From Ricordea florida (Eukaryota > Cnidaria > Anthozoa > Corallimorpharia > Ricordeidae), in the NCBI GenBank assembly GCA_949710005.1, contig OX453274.1:13462859-13526858 (forward strand): 64,000 nucleotides of DNA, written 5' to 3'. Shown here piece by piece: positions 11,232 to 22,700 of the stretch (positions within the stretch are counted from its first letter, which is position 1; the number at the start of each line of letters is the position of its first letter). The notes beneath the pieces are model-generated. The model saw only the letters and a program-made list of their open reading frames with translations. It did not search any database and was not told where the DNA came from. The position numbers and the translations under genes are program-made.

Positions 11232-11273
<42 letters not shown>

Positions 11274-13188
11274 TCTCTGATTGAAAGGTTTCAATATAAT
11301 ATTGCATAGAGACAACAAGTTTCACAATGGGTCAGTTTTATCTTAGAGTTCAATGCCCCCCCCCCCCCCCCCCCTGATAATATTGCTATCTAGAACCCCT
11401 GCCCTTTTTCCACAAATGAAATGTTAATTCAAGCCTTAATTTGCAAAGTTAGACATAACATATTAACTTTGTTACTTTCTGCTGTTTACTTTATTTTTAT
11501 GTCAAATATCAATATTTCATAACAGCCACAGCATGCAATTAACCTTTTACATTGGAAAAACTTTATAAAGAAAATAATTTTTGTAATGCCAAAATGTTTA
11601 TGATCTTTCTCATATATTCATTGCAAGTGTGCTGTATGTAGTAACAAGTGTTTCAAGTTTCCTAAATGCCCTATGCTTTCAATAATGATTCTCCACACAA
11701 ACTTTATAGACAAATGACTGCACTAGATTCTAAGCCTTTAAGAACAAATGTTATTGTTTGGAGCTGTTTTGATTACTACCACCTCTGATGGAAAACCTAT
11801 TAAGAAGATTTTTGTATTGCTTGTAGTAGTAGAGTAACAATTCCTTTACCAAGATTAGGACATGCATCCCACCCCATAAAAATATATCATGTTTAACATA
11901 AAAAATATAACAATAATAATCATATCAATACCAGTAATAATAATAGTAATGATAATAATAATGATAATATAATGATAGTTCTTCTCGTTACTATATGTCA
12001 TTGGTTACAGTTCAATACCTCTGGCTGCCATGACTTTTTCGATGAAATACCATCCTTATACTAATATTTATTCTGCAGTTTTTATAATAGAAATTTTCAT
12101 ATATTCAAAATAATATAATCTTCTGTGGTTGGGTATGGATATTTTGCCTGTTTCTGTAACAGCACAATTAAACTTTCATGTGGTATATACTTTTCACTGA
12201 TTGATGTTGATTTCACATTATTTTTTTACAGGAGTAGGTAGTGCAGCAATCTTTTTGAACATATTAAGATTTTAAGATGTATTGTTTTTATGATATGACC
12301 TAAAAATAGCACAACCACATACTATACAGTTGGCACTCACTATTACCAAACCTTTATTCAAAGTATTTGTAGAATCCAATTGTTTTACCCCCAATTTTTT
12401 TTTTTATGTAATGACATTGTATATCACACTTCTGTTGATATGGCATCTCTTTTGAAGGAAGAGGAATTTTTTCTACCTACCACTGGGGGTACCATTGCAA
12501 CTGAAAAGAGTACACAAATTAAAACACGCAATATTCATAATGCTCTCAATTGTGGTTACCCGGGAATGAAATAATGACTGCAGTAGACAATAAAATATCT
12601 AATCAGAAGATTTTTCTTACAATTAATCTCATGCAATTATAACCAAAAAACATAAAAAAATATTTGGAGCATTCAACTCATGCTCAGTGTAAGAACATAT
12701 TTTTTTTTAAAGTGATGTACAACAAAGAAGACAAAGCAGTAGAGACTAAGAAAATAAAACTAAAGGAAAAAACACAGGTTTTTACACCGTGGTAAACATC
12801 AACTCTTCAAGATTTCACCTGCAAAAGATTTACAATCATTTTCAATTTGTGTTAAGTGAATATTATTGTGATACTTCATCGACTCTGTATTCCCTGTCAA
12901 GATAATAAATAATTTTACTTCTATTCCCTCTGGTGCAATCTCAGTGGCAGTGAAAGAGCTAAATGAAAGTCAATTTTTAAGCACTGTGTTGAGCGGTATA
13001 CTGATCATGTAATTTGCACCAGGTGTCACTAATTGTGTACCAAACACAGCATAAGAAATAAAATAATGGGGATTACGCTGATATAAAAATAAAATACAAA
13101 ATATAAAAAAATAAAGAATAAAATATAAAAGCATTGTGACTTCTTCAAAAACGAGCTTCGCGAGGTTTTGCGGGAGTCGTATTTCTAG

Positions 13189-13470
13189 TTATATTATCGT
13201 CCCTTAACCGTCGTTTCTCAATCTCTGCTTTGAGTCGCCGCTTCCCGTGTGCTGATTTTTGCGGCATTCAAACTTACTCGTTGACGATCTCTCACCACTC
13301 TTACTTGTGCATCTCGGAGATCGTCTTGCTAGGATGTACTTCCAGGATTAGAAAAATCGGTTTCCACAAAATTCACATTATTTTTAAAACGTCATTCACG
13401 GAATTCGTAATGGGGGAAATTCATATAAAGTACTGTTGCCGGGTAACCTGGCCTGCGAACGGACACCTTT
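13189..13470 (-). repeat. Copy 3 of the CTAG-ending family, left-end fragment
   Basis: Reverse orientation fragment matching 21870-22140: it includes the segment that reads GTCCGTTCGCAGGCC on the minus strand and the downstream Arg-rich coding remnant. It directly follows the right end of copy 2 and runs into an AT repeat (13471-13497) that precedes the Penelope terminal repeat. Confidence 0.6.
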
Positions 13471-13578
13471 AAAATATATATATATATATATATATATAAA
13501 GTGTAAAAGTTGATTAATCGTAAAACAGTGCTCAATACGTGAACGTACAGCGAAGTAGTTGTTGCGGAAGAAAAAACA

Positions 13579-13645
13579 CAAACAAACCACAGGTTTATCC
13601 CTACAAGCCTGTTTCGTGGTTGCCCACTCATCAGGGGATATGGTG
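13579..13645 (-). ncRNA. Hammerhead ribozyme of the Penelope element, altered cleavage triplet
   Basis: Same core as the copies near 11 kb (CTGATGAG, stem II with GCAA loop, GAAA, five-pair stem III) but the cleavage triplet reads GTG rather than GTA. The rule for hammerheads is NUH, where H is not G, so this copy is expected to be slow or inactive. It lies in the 3' terminal repeat of the PLE at 13498-15870. Confidence 0.78.
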
Positions 13646-13713
13646 GGAATGTCCTTTACCATCGCTTATATACAAAGTAGTTAAATTTACATAATAATAG
13701 AGATCGTTAAGTT

Positions 13714-14898
13714 TCAGGTATTGCGTAAGAGGGTTTTGTTTCTGTGGCAGCAAGAAGACACAAGCTCATTACGTTTGTTTAGCGTGGATAGTTCGGGTCG
13801 GCAGATGATTAGGAATTTTTCTTTGAGGCAGAGGTTACATCTTTTGCTTGAGCTGTTATATGGCGAGTGCGAAGACAGGATCCGCCAGGAAATAAGGTGT
13901 TTAATGTTGTTGTCTTTGAGGGTCCATATGTGTTTGCTGAGCTCGGTGGAGTTTCTGTGTTTAGCGTGGCGGAAAGATGTGGTGTGGTTTCTGTATCTTG
14001 TTTTGAAGTCGTTTTCCGTAAGTCCGATGTAGGTTTGGGACGTGTTGTTGTCTTTACGCGTAACGGTGGCTTGGTAGATTACCGATGGTTGTAGGCAGTT
14101 TCCGTTGAGTGGGCAATTGTTCTTTTGTCGGCAGTTGCATGTCTTTCTTTCTTTAGTGTTAGCGGCGGCAGCATCGTTGGTTTGTGTAGATGTGGTTAAG
14201 ATGCGTTTATTATGGTTGTCTATTATTTGTTTAGTGTTGTTCATGCAGCTGTAACTGATATTGATGGTGTTGCGGTTGAAGATTTTACGGAGCTCGTGGT
14301 CTTTTGGGAAGTGCTTATCTACTAGAGCGAGGAATTTGTGTCCGATGTTAGTACTTGTGTTCTTGCTGTAAGGGGGGTTGTACCACAGGATGTTACTGCG
14401 TTGACGGTTTTTTCGCTTGTTAGGTGTGGTTGGTTCGTAGTGTAGGGTGTAGCTGTATCCGCTTTCGTCGAGTGCTTTCTGGTATGAGGGGGCGGCTTGG
14501 TCAAAGGATGCTTTGTCGGATGATAGGGATGATAGTCGTTTGTTGATGCCAGCGGGAATGTTCTTTGTAGTGATTGGCGGGTGGTTGCTCTCGCGGTGGA
14601 CGTACTGCAGTGTCGTATTTGGCTTTGTGAAGGGCTTATAGGTGTTTTGGTTGAGGTTGACTGTGACATCCAGGAAGTTAATTATCTGCTTGTTAGCTTC
14701 TATAGTAATGCGTAGTCCGTTATTTTTAAAGACACGGCATATTTCTTTCTTGATGTTTTCTGTGTCTCTAGGTGTGGTGTTAGTGGTCGCCAGTCCGTCG
14801 TCTCGGTAAAGTCCTACGTTAATATTAGGGTGTTGCAGCTGGGATAGGAGAAAACTTCCTACAAGCTCGCATGTTTCTGCGCCGTCGTAGCTGCCCAT
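13714..14898 (-). CDS. PLE RT palm/thumb and GIY-YIG endonuclease
   Basis: 394 codons from the ATG at 14896-14898; coding potential extends upstream to the frameshift near 15040. Residues about 29-34 hold LYRDDG, the RT catalytic YxDD box. A later RT thumb part (INFLDVTVNLN, KPTTTLQYVHRESNHP-like) follows. Then a Cys-rich segment (CNCRQKNNCPLNGNC) leads into a GIY-YIG nuclease (VIYQATV, TYIGLTE, FKTRYRNH). Both catalytic centres look intact. The stop at 13714 leaves about 35 bases before the terminal repeat. Confidence 0.85.
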   Translation of the reverse strand: MGSYDGAETCELVGSFLLSQLQHPNINVGLYRDDGLATTNTTPRDTENIKKEICRVFKNNGLRITIEANKQIINFLDVTVNLNQNTYKPFTKPNTTLQYVHRESNHPPITTKNIPAGINKRLSSLSSDKASFDQAAPSYQKALDESGYSYTLHYEPTTPNKRKNRQRSNILWYNPPYSKNTSTNIGHKFLALVDKHFPKDHELRKIFNRNTINISYSCMNNTKQIIDNHNKRILTTSTQTNDAAAANTKERKTCNCRQKNNCPLNGNCLQPSVIYQATVTRKDNNTSQTYIGLTENDFKTRYRNHTTSFRHAKHRNSTELSKHIWTLKDNNIKHLISWRILSSHSPYNSSSKRCNLCLKEKFLIICRPELSTLNKRNELVSSCCHRNKTLLRNT

Positions 14899-14975
14899 TG
14901 TGACGTCAAATGCTGCGTTGCCTTTCTTTTGCCAGGGTTGTTTCTTGTGGATTAGGATGGAACTTTTAGCATGTA

Positions 14976-15860
14976 TTATGATGTTTCTTTCGTGTGTGGT
15001 GATGTTGTCGTGGGCTGAGGCGAAGTCGAGTGCTTTGTTAAGGAGTCTTGGCTGATGGACGGGTAGAATTCTTCAATGTCGAAGCAGATGAAGTTGAGGT
15101 GGTGTTTGTCTTTGATGGCTTTAAACCAGTCGATTACAGATGCAGTGTTTTTCCATTGATTAAAGTTGCATTTTCTTGCGATGTTACTGTTGATACGATC
15201 GAGAATCCTTTTGCTGACTTTGCCTATTTCGGATTTCGTTGGGTTGATTAGTCTGCAGGTTGGTTTGTTAGCGAAGTTAGGCTTGTGGTCTTTAAGTGTT
15301 ATGAAGGAGTCTATTTCGGCTGTAGCGTCCACTCTGTCGTCGATGCCCAGCTTCGTAGCGATTTCTTTGTTTTCTTTATGGATGGCGCGTGTGGTCTCGG
15401 ATTGTGCTTTCATGTATGATTTTGTTATGTTCTTTTCTAGTAGATTGTTGTATGTTGATGGTTCTAGTTTGTAGAAGTTCGTAGTTTTGTCGGCGGCAAT
15501 TAGTAGCTTGGGTTCGTTTCTGATAAGTTCTGTGTCTTCTTTTAGCTTGTTAAGGAAGGGGTTATTTACTTGCTTGAACTTTACTGTCTGTATCATCTTT
15601 AGCATGTCGTCTTCGAAATCTTTTAGTTCTTCGATCGGCGGAGGGTTCTTCGTGGATTTGAAGCCATAGTTTTCCTTAGGGGTCGTAGTTGTCTCGGGGT
15701 TGAGGAAAAAGTGGGCTTTCCAGCGCATTCTGCGAAGGAACTGTTCTGTTTTCTCGATGAGTCGCTGAAGGTAGTCTTTACGTGATGGTAGAGGAATATT
15801 CTTGGTTGAGTAGCTGATGTTGAATTTTTCCATTACGAAGTATCTTAGAGTGCTCGACAA
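14976..15860 (-). pseudogene. PLE polyprotein, N-terminal part and RT fingers
   Basis: 294 codons. The N-terminal region contains a basic helical stretch (LPSRKDYLQRLIEKTEQFL) and then RT landmarks: the segment ending in ITLKDHKPNF and NKPTCRLINPTKSEIG, and FICFDIEEFYPSIS, which is the first catalytic Asp motif. Just after this motif the frame breaks: the next codons make sense only in the other frame, near 15035-15045. Together with 13714-14898 it makes one polyprotein that needs a one-base correction. It acts in target-primed reverse transcription in the nucleus. Confidence 0.82.
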
Positions 15861-15870
15861 GCCGGACTTG

Positions 15871-16455
15871 GAGCAGGTATAAAGTGTAGACTGTACTTAG
15901 AATATAAGTCCCCATTTGATCAGCAGCAGACTCCTTAAATGTGCTTGAGAGAAAATTGGAGCACTTGAACCTGACTCTGTAACAGACTCAGTTATGATGT
16001 TGGCCTAAGCTGCTGTATTATCCCACTGAGGGACTTAAGGGTTTACAGAGGTCATGGTCAGCATGTTGAATCTAATATGTCTTTCTCAAGTGCGAATAAA
16101 ATATTCAAGCTCATCCACTTGCAGTGCGTCAATTTTGGGCTCGGCGTAAGCTACTTTATATTATCGTTTTTTATTCAGTATTTAAAAATTAATGCTTGCA
16201 ACCCAGTAATATATATGTTACTGTCTGTACAATTCAGAATTTAAAAATATTTACTATTCTCTGATTGCAATTCAGAAGCCTATTCTAGGAGTCAGATTTA
16301 TAGAACTTAGCGTAAAGATGTAGAGCAGATATTACATAGAACGGGACTGGCGCTTGTCAATCAGTTATAATCTTGATAAAGAAGAAGTCAAGACTTTCTT
16401 GGTAGAAATAAGTCTCGTGCACAGGGCTCAAAAAGTGGTTTATTTTGTTTCGTAG
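15871..16455. other. Upstream sequence or intron before the first recognised receptor exon
   Basis: No coding signal. A polypyrimidine stretch and TTTTGTTTCGTAG at 16443-16455 form the acceptor of the Ig exon. Exons further 5' of the receptor must exist because this exon starts in phase 1, but none was found upstream in the window. Confidence 0.5.
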
Positions 16456-16710
16456 ATCCCCCAGTTATCAGTCCATTGTCAGTAGCTGCCAGTTACATTG
16501 AATCATCCCAAGTAAGCATCATTTGCTCGGCAGAAGGAACACCCGACCCGGATGTAACTTGGATCAGGAATGGACAAGGGAAAAGTACAGGTAAGAAGTC
16601 CGCTGTACTGACGTTTAATAGCATCCACAGGACAGATGATGGACAGTACACATGTAAAGCTAACAACTCTGCTGGAAGCGATCAGAAGCAAGTCATACTA
16701 GTGGTTCACT
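16456..16710 (+). CDS. RTK exon: first Ig domain
   Basis: Acceptor CGTAG before 16456 and donor GTAAGT after 16710; phase 1 at both ends. It encodes a C2-type Ig domain with the two cysteines in [10 protein letters not shown] and [10 protein letters not shown] and the core Trp in DVTWIRNG. In-frame continuation past the donor reaches a stop quickly, which supports the splice site. Confidence 0.88.
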
Positions 16711-19700
16711 GTAAGTGGAGAATGTGTGTGTTTTTTGGACGGGCTAAAACCTAGTGCACCCTGTTCTGATACACTATAGCCGATAACCAAAAACCATCGT
16801 AGGCTTCTTAAGAAAAGAGTAATTAAGATTGAAATACTTAACAGTTTTATTGTTACAAATGTACTTCTCAGCATGTAGCAGAATACTTAACACAAACTGG
16901 TATTAGCAGTAATAATATCTATTGCTATTCCAGTCATTTTTCCAGGGTTTCAATTGGCTTAGAGCCCACCTTCTCATCTGAATGAAAAAATAAATATATA
17001 TGAGAAGCATACAAATATATGAGAAGCATACAATTCGTTCTGAAAACCCTCTGACGTAGCGATTTAACGTAGTCTTAACTTTCCTTTTATGAGACGTCAT
17101 ATTGCTTGTCAGTTGCGAATAACTTAGAAGTATTGAACTCGTAATCTAAGTGTCTTCTTTACACCCTTTTAGGTCAAGTCATTAATTACCTGGCTCATTT
17201 TAGCTGTAGACCCATCGCAATAATACGAAGGGAGTGTAATCTTTTTATTCATGATTACAGTGTTACTACTTTGGTAACTGATGCATGATGGGCGGATGAA
17301 TTTTACAGGACTTCAAAAACAATGGATATTTTATGAGATGCTGTACTCTGGGCCTTATATTTTCATCATTTTTGATTCCGTGGAAAGCATAGACTTATGA
17401 AACCGTACTTGACACAATTGAAATACGTGTGAGGGAATTCAATCGCAGGACGTAAAAAAATTGTTAGGTGTAAAAAATGAAAAGCAACAATACCTTCCTC
17501 GAGCCCCATGTCAGCCCCTCAATCTTGCCTGAACTTCCATGGGGATATGGCTGTATATTGCATGTTCGGTCCCTTAGATGTGGTAAACTGGAGCGTCGTG
17601 CCTTTAGTCCTGTTCTGTTCGGTTGACATAAGAGTATTCGTTCAAGATTTTCTGATACAAAATTTAATTAGTATTAGTGTGATATTACCAACATTACTAA
17701 CGTACTTATCGTTTAAAAATCTGTACACGAAATAATCTTCATCGGACTATTACGACTATTGCAGTATGATCTTTGGGATGAATCTGAGCAGTATCTGGGC
17801 AACTGTGCACCTACCCCTCCCCTAACCCAGCAAGTTATAATAAGTTCTAAAAAAAGTTAGTGTTAATGTTGGGTTACGGAAGGGCTAGGTGCACAGTTGC
17901 GCAGATACTTAGATTGATCCGACCATTGCACACTGAAGTTGGGTAATAGATTTGGAAGGTGTAGGAAGGTAACGGCCTGCGAATGGAATTTGTATTTATC
18001 TTTTAGTTTTTAACTGTAGAACTTGTCAGTTCATAGTTGCTCATCTATAACCTCCGTTTGCCAGTCTTTTCATAACCTCGCACCTCGAATTGAAAAGAAA
18101 ATTCGCGTCTTATACACTCCTTGGTTGTCAAACACGATAAAGAGATCTAGAGTAATGGCAGAGAGAGATAATTTATACCGCCGAGCTCGCAGAACAAACT
18201 CTGAGTTATACTGGTCCAGATATACGAAATTGAGGAATCAGGTTACTGCCATGAATCGTAAAGCGAAATCGAGCTACAATCGCAGAGTCATAGAAGAAAG
18301 TTCCGATGATCCCAAAACTTCTGGAAAGCTGTTAAGAAAGTCCTTTCTAACAAATCGATTACCACTCAACCTTCAGCTTCTAATGAGCCTATTACAGTGG
18401 ATGGAAAAACAATTACGGATGCCCTTACTAATGCAAATGGTTTCTGCACATATATTATAACTGTTGTGGAGAAATTACTTTCTAGTATTCCAAGTCTTAA
18501 CGGAAACCAACTGAGTACAGAAGCATGTTTGAATACCTCAAGTCAATCTTTGCTCTCCTTGAAACCTGTATCAGCTGCGTTTGCAAATCTTCAACTTTGG
18601 TTCCTTGAAACATCGAAAGGTACAGGACTGACGGAATTCCAGCCCGTCTATTAAAGGAAGCGGCTTCAAGCATTTCAGCTCCGCTAATAGCCATAATATA
18701 TATCTCGATTTCTTCTGACGTTGTCAGTGCCGGAGTAATGGAAATATGCAAGAGTAGTCCCTTTATATTAAGATGGGGATAAGAAGTGCATGGATAACTA
18801 CCGTCCCATCTCTGTTTTACCGGTATTTTCGAAAATCCTTGAAAGAGCCGTGCAAATACAGCTCCTTCATCATTTAGATAAGTCCAATCAACTACATCCC
18901 TTCCAGTGCGGTTTTCGGAAAAATCACTCTACCTAGGACGCAGTTACAGATTTCCCGGATTGTATTAGAAAAGCATTGGTGAAAGATGCGTTGCGGTTGC
19001 AGTATCAAGATTGCAGAGATAACTTTGAAATAACTGAGGAAATTACACTTAATTCCATGATGCTGTTGGAACAGTTCAAATGAATAAAAATTGTCATTTG
19101 TGTCAATAACATTATGCAGCGCGAAGACACCCTTTTCAACCCAATCGGGGTAAAAAACCGTCCTCCCGTCAATAAGGATCTCTTTACTATTAAAGAGAAT
19201 CATCTCTTGTTCATCCTCACAGTTATAAAGACGTTTTAGGTCCAGGAAAGAAAACGAGACAGCCTTGTAGAATCCTTTAGAAAATTTCTTATCATAATTG
19301 GAGAGTAAAAGAAAATTAAGACTCCCATATTTGTTAAAAAAAAGTCTGGAATTGCCGACCAAGTATCATCTTCTTCATCATCATTTTTAGGAGACGCTTA
19401 AGCAGGCTAAGCGCAGGGACTTAAACATCACTTCAGCATTTGTGACCCACAAACGACCATCGCCATAATCCTTATGTAAGACTTGTCTCTTGACTGTATC
19501 TGGATTGTTGTTCCATAAGAGCTGGAGCGAAATGCCGGGAACTTTGTAATTCGGTTAGCTCAAAAATGCCATTGATCATTCTAGTATTTTGACCAATAAG
19601 TCTGCCTTTCATGAAACCGGATTGGTCAGAATGTATTAAAGCGGGAAGGACTTTTTATAATTCTCAATGCGATGGCTTTTGATGTAATTTTATAGTCCAC

Positions 19701-22700
19701 GTTTAATAGAGTGACTGGGCGCCAATTTGATAGCTCAAGGAACTTCTAAAGGACCATGCCTCGCTTATTTGTGGTAATCTTAACACCCAATTTGACCGCT
19801 CTGTGGTCGGGGGCTATAGAGATTTTTGTAACAGCCACGGATAAAAAGGTGACTCCGAGATTTTGCGATAAGAAAGTAATCAATTCTTGATTTCATTTAA
19901 GTGGCTTATATTCATAAGTCTAAAACTTCCCATTTGGATTCTTTACTCTTAAAATGTCAACAAGTCCGAGTTCCCTGGACATCGCCAACACCTGTTCGCG
20001 ATAAGCAGTAGGCCTCCATGGAATACCATCGCCTTTGTCAACAGCTTCTGAAGCAACGTTCCAATCCCCACCGAGAATAAGTTCGCTGATATTTGCATTT
20101 AAACATAAAAACTCATTCAATGTTGAAATAAATCGCAACTGGAGATCAAGATTGTTCGGGGCATAAATATTTCAGAATGAGACTTGGGTATAGCCAATAT
20201 TAACCAAAATTATCTGACAACATCGGAGTACTGAGCTTCAATCGAAAGATTACATGCTGACGGATTCAAAAGGAGGCAAACACTTTTTTGGCGATTGGTA
20301 CCATGGGAGAATAATATTTCACCACCCCATTCGCCTTTCCTGATCAATTTATCTTTTGGCTCAGAATAGGTCTCCTGGAGAAAATAGCTGTGACATTTTT
20401 TATCCTTAAGATAAGAAAAGATGCTTCTTCGCTTTCGTTGATTTTTTAAACCTCTCACGTTTAAAGAAATTATTTTGCAAACAGCTGAGTCAAGCCTGAG
20501 CACATGAATTTAAATAATTATGGCAAAGAAAAAAGCACACAAATGAAATAAAGGAAAGATGAATAAATAAAGATGAACTTTCGGAACCTCGAGGAAAATA
20601 GCCCCTGCCTGTCAACTACATGGACGTACTCTATTCAAGCCTACATGTAGTCGAGATCCTCAACGATCAACCACTTATGCGCATTTGATCATATTCACAT
20701 GTATTTTGCGCAATATAAATGTTAAATTATTATTATCAACGCAATAGATTTGTTTGGGAGTATTTTCTGGAGACGTTTTGACATAGATCTTGCCATCTAA
20801 AGTCCAAATACTAAGAAGAGTTTCATCTTGTCTGCATTTGTTGACTTCTGCTACAATTCCTTTAAGCTTTCTGTACGGTGTTAGGTTTTCGTGAATGAAG
20901 ATTCGACCAGTTAACATAATAACTATGCATTCATCCTTTGAAGACCGAATGCGTTGTTTTCCGCACTCACCAACGAATCGCTTCGGCGGCCTCGGCAGCC
21001 GGGCCATTTAGCTTATTTCTCTAGGAGAGACCACGAAAAAAAGCACACCATTATCAATACCTTAGTGCGCTAATAGATAAAAAGCTTTTTTAAAAACAAC
21101 ACGTCGATAAGTTACTAGTCAAGATTTCCAAAAGAATCGGTGTGGATTATTGCGATGTTGCATGGAGCAGCATTTAATTTGGAAAACAGAGCGTCATAGG
21201 TGAGATCGTGCACAGAGATAAGCGGCAAAGATTGTCTTAAAGACCAAAGATTCAGACGCCGAGAAGAATTTAAAATGGCTTCCCTTGTCTATGAGGCTTG
21301 ATATGCATACCATTAACGTAACCTTCAAATACTTTAAGGGCTCGCCTTCAATGTTTCTTAAGGATTATTTTGGGGTTTTTAGAACTATCCACAACACGGG
21401 GGGAACTGGGAAGAACTTATTGCTGCCCAAAGTAACAACTGAGACTGCAAGGAAGTCTTTTTATTTTAATGCAATTTTTTTTAATGACATTCCAAATGAA
21501 ATAAAGGATCTTAATTCAGTTATGATTTTTAAATCTTGTATTTCAGAATTCCATAGATCAAAAGTGCTTTAATTAATTACTGTTAAAGTTAGTGACGGTT
21601 TCTAGGCTTTTTAGGCTTTTTAAGTTCTTTTACTTTTGCAGGGCCCTCATTGATGTCAGCGGTTTTTTTTCCTGAAGAGGTCACCCTGGTTAAATAACAA
21701 TTACTATTATTATTATTATTATTATTATCAATATCATTACTATTATAATAATTAATTCCTCGCGAAGCGAGGCTGAAGGCCGATCGTAGAGAGGTTACTA
21801 ATCGTGTCGCTTTCGGTCAGACAACGTGGCTCGCAAGCCCGAGTAAATCGAGCCGAGACTTTTTTTTGTCCGTTCGCAGGCCTGGTTACCTGCAACAGTA
21901 GCACACTTGAATTTCCGCCATTGCGAAGCGGGTGAATGCTCTTTTCAAAATAATGTAAATTTTGTGGAAACCGATTTCACTCGTCCTGGAAGTACATCCA
22001 AGCAAGAAGATCTCCGAGATATAAAAGAAAGAGCAGCGAGAGATCGCAGTAGAGTAAATTCGAACACCGTAAAAATAAGCGCACGGAAAGTGCGAGTCGA
22101 AGCAGGGACAGAGAAACGACGGCTGGGAGAGTAACAACAGAGATCGCATCAATGACAAAAACCGCTCGCTCCCAAAAAAGGCAGAAGAAACAGCAAGGAA
22201 AAGCACCCGGAATACGAACAAGTCAGGTTGGAAACTGAATGTGTTATCGATAAAAACAAAGATTCGTATCAGCTTACAGTACATGAGCGAACGTTGACAT
22301 AACGACTTGGCGAACAAAATTTAGCTAAACGACTTAGAACGGAAAACGAGGAGGAACGACTTCAACGATTGGAGAGGTTTTTGGAAAATAGTTCGACCAG
22401 ACTACAAACGGAATCGGAAGATGACAATCTAAACAGGTTGAGAGTTACTGGGAAAATGGTCCCAATGACACAGAATACACTGTCAGACAAAAACAGAAGG
22501 CGAAAAACAATGAAAACAGATTCCGAATTTAAGGATTATATGGCAACAGCATACAAACAGAATCAGAAGACGAACGACAAAATAGATTACCACATCGCCG
22601 TGAAAAAGGTGCCAGGAAAGGGGAAACAGAAACCAACCGCAAAGAATTGAAAGATTACAGTCTCGCAGTATTAATACTGCTATGAGAATGCAAGTAGGTA

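Larger units (their letters stand above)
10921..11240. repeat. Palindrome of two Penelope terminal-repeat fragments
   Basis: 10921-11098 (minus orientation, homologous to 13498-13675) and 11125-11240 (plus orientation) are inverted copies joined by a TATA-rich spacer and bordered by TA dinucleotide runs. No PLE coding sequence is present here. Confidence 0.75.
9904..13188 (+). repeat. Copy 2 of the CTAG-ending repeat family, with internal insertions
   Basis: The left end starts with the perfect hairpin CCTCGC-GAA-GCGAGG (9906-9920), the same as the left end at 21758. The copy then runs through the segments homologous to 21756-23190 and 24650-25620, and ends with the shared terminus at 13150-13188 (GCGAGGTTTTGCGGGAGTCG and CTAG). 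It has two insertions absent from the copy at 21756: a Penelope ribozyme palindrome (about 10881-11270) and about 1.15 kb of unrelated sequence (about 11990-13140). A run of 19 C lies at 11356-11374. Copies 1 and 2 abut head to head. Confidence 0.65.
13498..15870 (-). mobile_element. Penelope-like retroelement, nearly intact
   Basis: The minus strand carries, in order, an RT-containing ORF (14976-15860), an ORF with the rest of RT plus a GIY-YIG endonuclease (13714-14898), and a terminal repeat with a hammerhead ribozyme (13498-13680). This is the known layout of endonuclease-bearing Penelope-like elements. A single frameshift separates the two ORFs. The 5' end near 15870 has no matching ribozyme repeat, so the copy is probably 5' truncated. 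Confidence 0.85.

Noticed and set aside
10880..11325. Several ORFs ending in alternating Ile-Tyr
   Set aside because: Translations of TA dinucleotide runs and the Penelope terminal repeat; non-coding.
11356..11374. Run of 19 C as a possible G-quadruplex or i-motif
   Set aside because: A simple homopolymer in a decayed repeat copy, absent from the related copies; no regulatory context.
13721..15669. Plus-strand ORFs opposite the PLE
   Set aside because: Shadows of the minus-strand RT and endonuclease ORFs.
18023..18460. Possible host gene with a basic helical protein
   Set aside because: The sequence continues into RT motifs of a CR1-like LINE in a neighbouring frame.
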